Shown: in pieces, positions 34,955-45,022 of the stretch | Layout of the letters: every line of letters begins with the position of its first letter | Numbering within the stretch: the first letter of the stretch is position 1 | Source: Beta vulgaris subsp. vulgaris | Taxonomy: Eukaryota; Streptophyta; Magnoliopsida; Caryophyllales; Amaranthaceae | DNA length: 64,000 nt | Direction: 5' to 3' | NCBI RefSeq assembly: GCF_026745355.1 | Contig: NC_079203.1 | Location: 55,228,141-55,292,140, forward strand | Translations under genes and position numbers: made by a program | The notes under the pieces: generated by a model | Seen by the model: the letters and a program-made list of their open reading frames with translations, nothing else | The model's database searches: none | What the model was told of the DNA's origin: nothing

Positions 34955-35620
34955 CTCCCAACTTATTTTCAGTTCAGTTTAGTTTAGTTCAGTTTAGTTC
35001 ATTTTTGTTAGAGTTAAGACTTGAGAAGCCTTAGCTTCTTTTATTCTATTGTCGCACATTGCTTGTGGGAGGGAATGTCTCCTTGTTTATATATTCCCTC
35101 CTTCCTATTATTGAGTTGGTACTTGAGATGCTTTTGTGGTTGGATGTCATGTTTGGTTTGAGCTTGCTATAACATGTGCGCCGCCCACCTGGACCGCGCT
35201 CAATTAAAATCTTCCGTTTTGGCCTGATTTTCTCCTATAAAATCAGTGCTTCTGATCGGTTTAAGAGACACAAAAAAAAACACTCTCTTCTCTTCCTTCT
35301 CTTTCCTGGGTTTCGTATTTTTCTCCATAGCTTATTCTGCTAGTGGTGGCAGTCTAAGCTACTGTGTTAACCTTGGGGAGCGTTCCGGCCAGATCGATTA
35401 CCATCGTTGTCGGGCCGTAATTGTTTTCAAGTCAGTGGTCTCCTACGACGGCACAGTCTTGAAATCTTTCTCTTCTGTCATTGTGTACTGTCTGTTCTAA
35501 CAAGTTTAATTCAGTCCAGTTCAGCTTTGGACAATGTTTTTACTCTCACATATCACTATTCATTTCAGCTCAACTCGGTTTTGTTAAGATGTTTTATGTC
35601 GAAGAGAGCAAAACCTTATT
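34955..35620. mobile_element. TTCAGTT-family element split by a solo LTR
   Basis: The start (GTTCTCCCAACTTATTTTCAG) and the TTCAGTTTAGTT repeats match the element at 36008. The right part resumes after the LTR at about 35508 (TTTAATTCAGTCCAGTTCAG) and ends near GTTTTATGTCGAAGAGAGC, the same end type as the other copies (GTTTTATGTCGAA near 36187). Confidence 0.6.
35006..35502 (+). repeat. solo LTR (~497 bp)
   Basis: Begins TGTTAGAG and ends GTTCTAACA, so TGTTAGA/TCTAACA are the short inverted ends. It contains a promoter-like CTCCTATAAAATC near 35234. The flanks are ATTTT (35001-35005) and AGTTT (35503-35507), a 5-bp duplication with one mismatch. It interrupts a repeat element whose two parts are recognisable on either side. 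No internal retrotransposon sequence remains. The LTR differs from that of the Copia element in this window. The 84-codon open frame inside is not called as a gene. Confidence 0.65.
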
Positions 35621-36007
35621 ACTATTTCATGACTATCAAAAGGGTTAAGATTCATATGTTGAATTAAATGTCACGGTTCTTGGAAGAGAATCATGTATTA
35701 GTATCAAAAACAAAAAAGAAAGATATAGGCATCTAAGCTATAGATTTGTGGACTTAATTATATGTTAAAAGTTATGGGAAATGCTATACTTTCTAAGAGC
35801 TGTGTGTGTTAAAAAGCTGATATAAGAGTTATTCTGACAATCTAAGGCTAAGAATGGGATAAAAAGAAAGTGGTCTTTATTTGACTATTGGTAGCTTCCC
35901 TCTCCACTCAAATCATATATGGAAGTTTTATCACTCACTTAAAAGGAATAATTCCAACTATATATGGTTGTCTCATATAAATATCATTATGATTTATGAA
36001 TTAGAGT

Positions 36008-36210
36008 GTGTTCTCCCCATCTTATTTTTAATTAAGTTCAGTTTAATTTAGTTCAGTTAAGTTGCAATCAGTTCAATTCAATTCAATACAGTTCAGTTGA
36101 ATTGCAATCAATTCAGTTTAGTTCAGCTCCAATTATCATTTCTATTAGTTATAATTTAATTCATTTCGGTTCAATTCAGTTCAGTTGTTTTATGTCGAAA
36201 AAAAAAATGC
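36008..36210. mobile_element. TTCAGTT-family element, third copy
   Basis: Starts GTTCTCCCCATCTTATTTTT, continues with many TTCAGTT/TTCAATT units and ends GTTTTATGTCGAAAAAA. The termini match the copies at 27242-27357 (inverted) and 34955-35620. Confidence 0.6.
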
Positions 36211-36431
36211 CCTTACTCTTTTTTTGATCGTATCCATTACTCAAGTACGGGTCGTTGGGAGTGTCTTCTCAATATAATTTAACAAGGTTGAAACAGAATG
36301 CGTCAAGCTTCTACTTAGACTTAGTTAGCCAGAAAGAACAAACGAAAATTGGGAAAGAAAAAGAAACTGGAAAAATAACCTATTAAACAAATAATCAGTC
36401 ATTTAAGATCATTTAAGAAGACATCCTCATA

Positions 36432-39400
36432 TGTTTTTTCCCTCTTTACCAAATTGAATTCTCGGGTGGAAAGAAGTTGGATTGCAATAGAAGGCACCCT
36501 TATTACTGAAAATTTTCATTGTATGCTAGTAAATGTCTACAACCCATGTGATGGAGCTATGAGGGCGGAGACCTGGAAAGACATTGCAAATCATTGCTCA
36601 AATACAAACCTCCCATGCTTAATCATGGGAGATTTTAATGAAGTACTGGACAGGAATGATAGAGGAAGCAAAATCATTGATCCTATCGGATCCCTAGCTT
36701 TCAAAACTTTCATCTCAGACCTGCAACTGATGGAAATTGATGGATGGTTTACTTGGTTTAGAGGGGCATCAAAGAGTAAACTAGATAGGTGTTTTGTCCA
36801 AACTGAATGGGTTACAATATTTCCAAACTTGAAAATTTCCATACTCAAAAGAACCTTGTCCGATCATTGCCCAATTCTTGCCCGTTCTCATGAAACCGAT
36901 TGGGGGCCCAAACCCTTTAGATTTATTGATGCCTGGATTTCTCATAAAGGATGTTTGGAGCTAGTTGGGAAGACTTGGAATGATGGAAAAGGACAGCCCA
37001 TAATGGATAAACTCAAAGCAGTGAAGAAAGAGCTTGTTTTATGGAATAAACAGGTCTTCGGCAACATAGATGACAATATTTCTTCCCTTGAGCTGGAGGT
37101 TCATAAGTGGGACAACATAGCCAATTCGCGTGATCTGTCAGAACTTGAAATAAAGGAAAGAGCTCGGGCCCAATGGGATCTATGGGAATGGCATAAAAAG
37201 AAGGAGTCACTTTGGGCACAAAAATCCCGCACTCAATGGTTAAAGCTCGGGGATAAAAATACCAAATTCTTTCATATGTGTGCATCTGTCAGGAGGTGTA
37301 AAAACAACATATCCTCACTTCTTCTCAATGGCGAAAAAATTTCCAATCCAGAATCAATAAAAAAAGAAGCAGTCGACTTCTTTAAAGCTCTTTTTAAAGA
37401 AGATCCTTTTCCTAAACCTGTTTTCTCAGGCCTCGATTTTCCTAAACTTACAGTGGTCCATGCGGAAAAGCTTATTGCTCCTTTCTCCCTTGAGGAAATT
37501 GAGAGTGCAGTGGCAGCTTGTAGTTCCAAAAAGGCCCCTGGGCCTGACGGTTACAACTTCGGTTTCATAAAGGCAGCATGGGATATTATTAAAACTGACA
37601 TTTTCTCAATTGTGCAGGAATTTTGGAAATCAGGGAAACTTCCCAAAGGAAGCAATATGGCATTCATCACACTGATTGCAAAGATAAAAAACCCTAAAGG
37701 GTTTAAGGATTATAGGCCCATATCCATGGTGGGGAGTATCTACAAGATAATTGCAAAACTCTTAACTCAGAGATTGAAACAGGTGATGAGCCTCCTGGTG
37801 AGCCCTTACCAATCCTCTTTTATCGAAGATCGACAAATACTGGATGGCGCTCTGATTGCAGGAGAACTCTTCGACTCGTGCAAGCGCTTAAACAAAAAAG
37901 CAATCTTTCTCAAAATTGATTTCCACAAGGCTTTCGATAGTGTGTCTTGGGCTTTTCTGGAATGGACTCTCAAGCAAATGGGCTTTCCCCCTCGTTGGTG
38001 TTCATGGATCTCTGCTTGTGTCACCTCAGCAGCGGCCTCGGTACTACTCAACGGCAGCCCGACGACTCCTTTCAAACTGCAGAGGGGTCTCCGACAAGGA
38101 GATCCCCTCTCTCCTTTCCTCTTTGTACTAGTTGTGGAGGTGCTGAATTTGATGATAAAGAAATCCACGGAACTGAATAAGTGGAAGGGGATCGAAATCT
38201 CTAATGGAGGTTCCACCTTGACTCACCTCCAATACGCTGACGACACAATTATCTTCTCCTCTCCTAACATGGAATCCCTTCTCAACATCCGAAATACCTT
38301 GCTACTATTTCAATTAGCCTCGGGGTTAAAAATAAACTTCCATAAAAGTGAGATTCTCGGAATCAACATCCATGAATCGTGGTTGAACATGGCGGCAGCA
38401 AGCTTATTTTGCAAAGTGGGCAAGTTTCCACTCACTTACTTAGGTCTCCCTGTGGGTGGAGGTACATCTTGACTCAGATTATGGGATCCTCTAATTGAGA
38501 GAATGAATGCGAAATTAGCCACGTGGAAAGGTAAGCTCCTATCAATCGGGGGTAGGCTCACATTGATCAAATCTTCATTGTCAAGTCTTCCAATGTACTA
38601 TATGTCCCTATTCCCCATTCCATCCGGGGTAGTAGAGAAAATCAATAGAATCCAAAGGAAATTCCTATGGCAGGGTGGTATGGAAAAGAAAGGAGGAGCT
38701 TTGGTCAAATGGGAGGTGGTACAACTCCCGAAGTTATTTGGAGGTCTTAATGTGAGCAATCTGCGTGACCGGAATCTGGGCCTACTCCTCAAATGGGTTT
38801 GGCGTTATTGCTGCGAGCCCAACTCCCTCTGGAGATCTCTTATTCAGGAGAAATACAAATATCCTCTCACCACCTCCATGGTTGACATCCAGCCAATCAG
38901 TCACGGAGGGCCTTGGAAAGCGATCTGTAACCACCTTCTTAAAAACCCATCTGTTATGAAGCTCTTAAAAACTGGGTCGAGAGTCAAAGTGGGCAGCGGC
39001 GACATCACTTACTTCTGGCACAGTGTATGGTTATCAAATGCTCCCCTAAAAACAATTTTCCCAAGGCTTTTTCGGATTTCGGGCCGCCCTCTAGCTACTA
39101 TCGCCTCAATGGGCTTCTGGATTGATGATATATGGCAATGGGATCTACCGTGGGCTAGATCCTTCAGACCACAAGATGAGGTTGAATGGACCTCCCTCTC
39201 ACACCTCCTCCGCCAAGTTTCTCTCTCACCTCACTCTAAAGACACACTGATATGGACCCCCCACAAAGCTGGAATTTTTTCTGTCAAATCAGTTTATGAA
39301 GAATTGGCAAAAGTTCATGAGCCTCGTCTTGCTTTGGTCGCAAAAAAAATCTGGAAAAATCTGGTTCCACACCGAATCGAAATTTTCGTGTGGCTCGCTC

Positions 39401-40507
39401 TTTTAGGGAAGATAAACACAAAGGATCAGCTAGTTCGCAGGAATATCATCCCACATGAACAAAATATTTGCTCACTATGCAACTCTTCACAGGAAAATGT
39501 GTCCCACCTACTAATCCACTGCCCCTTCTCAAAGTCTATTTGGCAATGGTGGTGCAACTTATGGAACCTCAAATGGGTATGGCCGACACACCTTGAGCCG
39601 GCTCTCACACAATGGGCCTTCCCAACAAAAAATAAATTCTTCAAGAATGTTTGGCAAGCAAGTTTCATGGTAATCATATGGTCCTTGTGGAAAGAAAGAA
39701 ATGAAAGAACTTTTAACCAAATTTCGTGCTCCTCCTCAGAAATCCAAAACCTCATTCTTGTTCGGCTGTGTTGGTGGATTAAGCCTTGGGGTATGCCCTT
39801 CCCATACTCTGTGAATGAAGTCCTAAGGAACCCATCATGTCTTATGTGGCATGAGACCAACCCTATTTCGCGAGCGGTTCCAAAGACTGCACCCCTCTGG
39901 ACTCCCCCACCTCCATCCATCTTAAAATGGAATGTAGATGCCTCCTATAATCCAAGGATTTCAAGATCGGCAATAGGGGGAGTTCTTCGCAATGAGCAAG
40001 GTAATTTTGTGTGCGTATTCTCCTGTCCAATTCCTCCCATGGAAATCAATTCCGCCGAGGTCCTAGCCATTCACCGTGCCATTCAGATCTCACTCAACAA
40101 TAATAGTTTCAAGCACCATCACATTGAGATTGAATCAGACTCCCATAACGCAGTCAAGTGGTGCTCGGAAGATCAGGGTGGGCCTTGGAATCTCAACTTT
40201 ATCTTAAACTTCATCAGATCTGCCGCGGAGCGAGGCCTTTCTATCTCAATTGCGCACAAAAAAAGGAGCACCAACTTCGTTGCAGATGCGCTAGCGAAGC
40301 AAGGACTCTCAAGAGGCTCAGATTTTGTAGCGTGGCTCTAAGCCCAGATGAATGTTAGTGTACTTGGTATGATCTCACTGTATTTGATTGTATTTTGGTA
40401 TTTTTTAGTAGTGGGCAATGACTATTCGAGCCTGAATATGAATGTATTATGAGCCTCTGGCCATGGACTTGAGTTCAATAGTAATGCAAAAATTATCAAA
40501 AAAAAAA
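36432..40507 (+). mobile_element. 5'-truncated L1-type LINE with 17-bp TSD
   Basis: AAGAAGACATCCTCATA flanks the insert at 36415-36431 and 40508-40524. The 3' end is a poly-A after AATTATC. Only ORF2 is present, starting inside the endonuclease domain, which shows 5' truncation during insertion. It is related to the LINE at the right end of the window (same domain order, many shared residues, same tail). Confidence 0.93.
36454..40341 (+). pseudogene. LINE ORF2 (endonuclease-reverse transcriptase-RNase H), one in-frame stop
   Basis: The reading frame runs from the truncated 5' end to 40341, broken only by TGA at 38470-38472; the downstream part is in the same frame. Domains in order: end of an AP-type endonuclease (GDFNEV, SDHCPIL); reverse transcriptase with APGPDG, DYRPISMVGSIYKI, IDFHKAFDSVSW, RGLRQGDPLSPFLF and the catalytic YADDT; a connector with a CxxC...H-x4-C-like zinc motif (ICSLCNSS...HLLIHCPF); and a C-terminal RNase H (WNVDASY, ESDSHNAVKW, NFVADALAKQG). 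The N-terminal ~100 residues of the endonuclease are missing. With truncation and a stop it cannot be autonomous. Confidence 0.93.
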
Positions 40508-40524
40508 AAGAAGACATCCTCATA

Positions 40525-40990
40525 GTCGAAGTTATTCTAGAATTACAAATAATTGGAATCCTACTATGTTCCCTAAGGTGCCACTACTGTCAATATTGCA
40601 TGAGTTTTTGGATGCTGTGAGTGTTGTTATTGAAGTTGCCATCACATATTATAACAGCAATATGACTTCATTATAATGTTCATGTGATTCACTTTTCAAG
40701 TAAGCAGCCAAAATAAAAAGAGCATTAAAATCCTCAAAGACTCAAACAATAGGAGGAGAAAAAAGAAAGAAAAAAGGTATAGACAAAAAGATTTGATTTT
40801 TCTGCAAAACAAGCTAAGAGATTAAAGTTCCCCATTTTTTTTGGTGAACTTTTTTTTTTTTTTTTGGTGAACTTTTTTTTTTGGTGAACTTTAAAGTTCC
40901 CCATTACAAACTAATCCAGTACAGTTTATTCTATTTCTCATCAACTTTTTTTCCAAGGTAAAGGACAAAACTCCCACTTTATAGTTTACA
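40525..40990. other. intergenic, T-rich direct repeat
   Basis: TTTTTTGGTGAACTTT occurs three times in tandem near 40838-40892. Otherwise nothing recognisable. Confidence 0.5.
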
Positions 40991-40993
40991 GTC

Positions 40994-41396
40994 ATGTTTG
41001 GCAAATAGAATTCAGAGTTTAGCGGTTAGAGATTAGAATTTTAATTTTTTGTTAAACAGATTTGACTGCTGATTTGACAACTTCTTTTTATAAATGTGTT
41101 TGGTAAAAATTAACTGATTGTTAAAAGTTTATTGCCATTTGTTTGTGTGAAGTGACATTTATAGACATTTTAATACACATGGGTATTATTATTATTAGAG
41201 GCATAAAAGTCATTAAACATATTTTTACCTAATCCTTAAAGAAAAAGCTCCTATTAGAAGCTTTTTTCATTTTGATAGTTTTTATTCCAAAACTCTCTTT
41301 TACCAAACGCTCCTTTTAGACTTTTTGATTAGTCAAAACTCTAAAAGTGATCCAAAACTCTCTTTTTACTCCAAAACTCTAATTGCCAGACACCTG
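40994..41396. mobile_element. dispersed MITE-like repeat, copy A
   Basis: Starts ATGTTTGGCAAATAGAATTC and ends CTCTAATTGCCAGACACC; the ends are imperfect inverted repeats (TTTGGCAAAT against TCTGGCAATT). Its core (TTTATTGCCATTTGTTTG, GACATTTTAATACA, GACTAGTCAAAACTCTAAAA-type words) is shared with 57878-58160, so this is a repeated family. Possibly hAT-related; the target duplication was not resolved. Confidence 0.6.
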
Positions 41397-42404
41397 CTTA
41401 ATTTATATGGCTCTTCTGTTCTTTTAATAATTCATGTAATTGTGAATTGCACATACATGGGAAAATAATAAAGCACAAAATGTCACCCATCTTTAAACTT
41501 TATTCTAACATTGATGAAAACTTTTTAAAGTAGACTATGACTATACATAAGCTTTCAAGAACACACTTAATGGAAAATCGATTATGCTCTTTCTAAACAA
41601 AGAATAAACTAAAACACTAGTTCTTTCTTTTTTTTTAATTCTGCTAATCTGGGTACTTTTATGACAATAGTTATGATAATAGTTAAAAGTACTTTCTACA
41701 CTTGTTATGACAATAGTTAATAAAAATGTTCATTAAAACACTTACACCTAGTGAATTAAGTTTAATTACAACCTTAATAGTAAGTCAACTTATTGAAGTT
41801 GGATGTGTACAACCTGCAATGCACGTTGTTGAAGCAGAGTAATTATGTCCTAATCAAGCACTAATCACAAAATTAGTGTTTGTTGATTGGTCCCAATATC
41901 TAAGCAACCAATTACATTGTTGGTTGACTAGTATAAATATTATCTCAAAAAAGCTTAATAATGTTAATGGAGGTAGCAACTAACTCTCAACAAAATACAC
42001 AAAATATATAGTTGAGCAATAATTGACAATTATATTATTGCTAACATGGTTACACCCTGGAAATTTCAAGTCCAACAACTTCTAGATACGCTTTTAGACA
42101 ATAGATATCAAATCAAATTCATTACTTAAAAGAAGTTTGAATAAAGGTTTCCTCATTTAGGCAGGGTTTACCCTATTCTTGGTCCATACTGTCTCCAAAT
42201 AATATAAGTGCATACTTAAATCATTGGATGAAGGCATGAAACAACAGCTGTATGAAATACTAAACTCTGATTTTCATTACAAATACACAGGAAAACTTGT
42301 GCACAAGTGTATGTATTCAGTTAATTTCAAGTAAAACTCCTTGGTTTCTTTTTTTATCTATATATTTTCCTTTTTGGAACGTGAATCTGTTCAACGAAAT
42401 GAGG

Positions 42405-42615
42405 ACGAAGTAGGGGTGTTCGCAGGGCCGCCCGATCGGGCCCGAGACAAAAGTCTCAGCAGTTTGTATTTGTGGGGAGCCCAATCAGGCACCTTAGCGA
42501 ACTACGATCGGGCGTGGTTGCCGAATCGGGCCCGCGTGCAAATTGAGTTTGGGAAAAGTACCACTCGATCGGACGGTGGCCGATTTTACGCAGAAACGTG
42601 TTTTCTGATGCGGGG
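42405..42615. other. GC-rich island with CGATCGGGC words
   Basis: A ~200-bp block unlike its AT-rich surroundings contains CCCGATCGGGCCCG, ACGATCGGGCGTGG, GAATCGGGCCCGCG and CTCGATCGGACGG. It could be part of an LTR or DNA transposon, but no ends were found. The open frame across it (42341-42745) is not convincing as a gene. Confidence 0.4.
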
Positions 42616-43696
42616 TATAATTAGGTTTTTAAACTTAGTTGTATCATACCACGAATTAAGTCTTATTTCTTCTGTAATCTGGTTTTCCTCACATAATAAA
42701 ATATTCTCTCTCCCCATAGACATAGCCAATTGGTGGACCATATAAATCTGTTATGCGGTTTTTTTTTTGTTTTACGTTCGATTATTTGTTTCTTTCTCAC
42801 GTCTGTTATAACATTTAATCTAAACATGCTTTCATATCATTTTAAGATGTTTGCTCCTACATTTTCTGAACAGCCATACCCATATATGATGTACTTTATA
42901 ATTACTTATCTACCTTAGAGTTAATAGTATTTCAGCTTTACTGAGGTGCTTTTTTTTCAATTTGAAAAGATAAGATTAAGGTTCAAACATATTCCGACAA
43001 GTTCAGATTTGTTCAAATAAGTTTCAACATATTCTAATACCTCATAAGATAAGTCCCTACTCCCTATGAGATTCAATAAAAGTAAAGTTTAGTTTCAATA
43101 GATTTATATGAGTTCAAATTAAATAAGTCTAGTAGAAAAATAGGGTGAAGAAAATGCCTCTTGATTAACATACTCCCATAGGGTCTCTAACTAGGGAGTA
43201 CAACACAAATCCAAAACACCGCATAGTTTCTCCCTTAAAGATAACTTCCTCTGAAGGAGAAGCTTTAAATACTCGTCTTTGTGTGAATCTTTTATAAGAC
43301 AGTAATTTTTAAATAAAACATTTAGTCTAATCTAACTTAAAAATTCATATTATATATATAATAACAAGTTTATAAACGAGTTAGAGAGAACATAACTTAA
43401 ATAGAGAACTTGTTCTCTAATGATTGATCATAGAAGAGGAATAGTATGGATCACATCCAAGTAAACTGCTTATCGTCTCCTTTCCACTTGTTTGTTGGAG
43501 AACTATTCTCCAAATAGTCGTCTTTTACCAAACAATAGGTCCTTGAACTACTAAATTAGCTCGAGACTATGGTCTCTAGAGTAAAAAAAGAAAAAGGCTA
43601 GGGTTTGAGAAGCTTCTAATTCAGCAGTATGCTGTTCGTTCTTGATTTCGATGCAAGTGAAAGTTAAAGCTATGAAATTTAGGAGCTTGGATTGGC

Positions 43697-43985
43697 GTCT
43701 CATAGTGAGATGCCAAAAATGGATCTCACAAGAGTACCAAGGTAATTTTATAAGCTGAAGGTACCAAAGTAAGTATAAACTAATACCAAAGCTCAGTCAA
43801 ATTGGTTCCAAAATAGAGTTCCCATGAGACCAATACCAAAGTAACTCTTACTTGATACCAAATTGTTAGCAATTTAACCGAGCTTTGATACCATCTTGTA
43901 GTTACTTTGATACCTCTCCAACTTATGAAATGACTTTGATATCCTTATGCGATATTATTTTGACATCTCACTATAACTCTATAAG
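43697..43985. mobile_element. large imperfect fold-back (~100-bp arms)
   Basis: The left arm (about 43697-43795) and the right arm (about 43882-43985, reverse complement) share in order TAGTGAGATG-CAAAA, a GGTA-CAAAG segment, ATAAG-TG-AGGTA-CAAAGTAA and TACCAAAGCTC/TATCAAAGCTC. The loop is about 85 bp. Non-coding. Probably a MITE; the flanking duplication was not resolved. Confidence 0.6.
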
Positions 43986-45022
43986 TTACCAACACTTTCT
44001 CGAGATTTAGTTACTAGAAGCATTATGCTGTTTCTTGTCTTTTTCACCAGCCAACTTACAGTTTCAACTTCCCCATTATGTGGGTGATTAGATGCTTAAT
44101 ATTTCGAGATGTCAGACATCCCACCAGCAAAGCTCATAGTGTAAGATAGAAAGAGTGACTCGTCTCATATGACAAACAATTGGCAATAACCAGAAAAGAA
44201 GAGAATAATCGAGAGGGAAGAATAGTAGTTCCCAATCTTTGAGGTGAAACATTGTTCGATTCACATATGGCTCCTTTTTCTAGGCGGGAGGATCATCAAC
44301 CTCAGAAATAATAAGACGTAGAAAGCTGACCAAAACAAACCGAATGAGGACGAATTTCCCTACATTTTAGTGTCTCAGCTTTCCCTTGATTTCATAGGTT
44401 TGAGGCATAGGTTATATTCTCATTCTCATTAGGTTCCTACAAGACTAAGGATATTTGCGGAATCGTTTTAATTTCTGTCAAACATCGTAAGGGGAGAATC
44501 ATGGGAGAGCCCAATCATTGGAACTCTCCCCTTCCAACCTTATTGTCGGAAATTCGACTCTCATCATCCTCATATTTGAACCTTGGGGTATTTGTATGAA
44601 TGTGTAAATGATAAAAAGGTCAAACCATCCCAAGTATATGTATGACGAGTTTCACCAAGTATACATGAAGAAGCTGCAACATCTCAATGGCACTTTTATG
44701 ATCATCTGGCATACAAGAGGCAACTTCAACATTATTTGCTCGACCAAGGTCCAAGGCAACATGCCAAACCAGGGGATGCAAGACAAAGTGTATACGAGAC
44801 CTAGAAACTACAAGAAGCCAACCAACAAGAATACAAAGCTCAGAAACAACCTTATTGTCCGAAAAATGTAATTGAAAAAAAACGAAAGGTCTGAACAACC
44901 AAAACCTGTCTTCCAATCTCCAAATAAAGAATATCAAAACTGTATGGACAAGAGGTGGAACAGAGTGTGTGTAAGAGAAGAAGATCCCGATCGTAAAGAA
45001 GAGGTGGAAATATATACAAGCT

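Noticed and set aside
42341..42745. 134-codon open frame across the GC-rich island
   Set aside because: No recognisable domain; composition shifts sharply within it, and no splice or promoter evidence.
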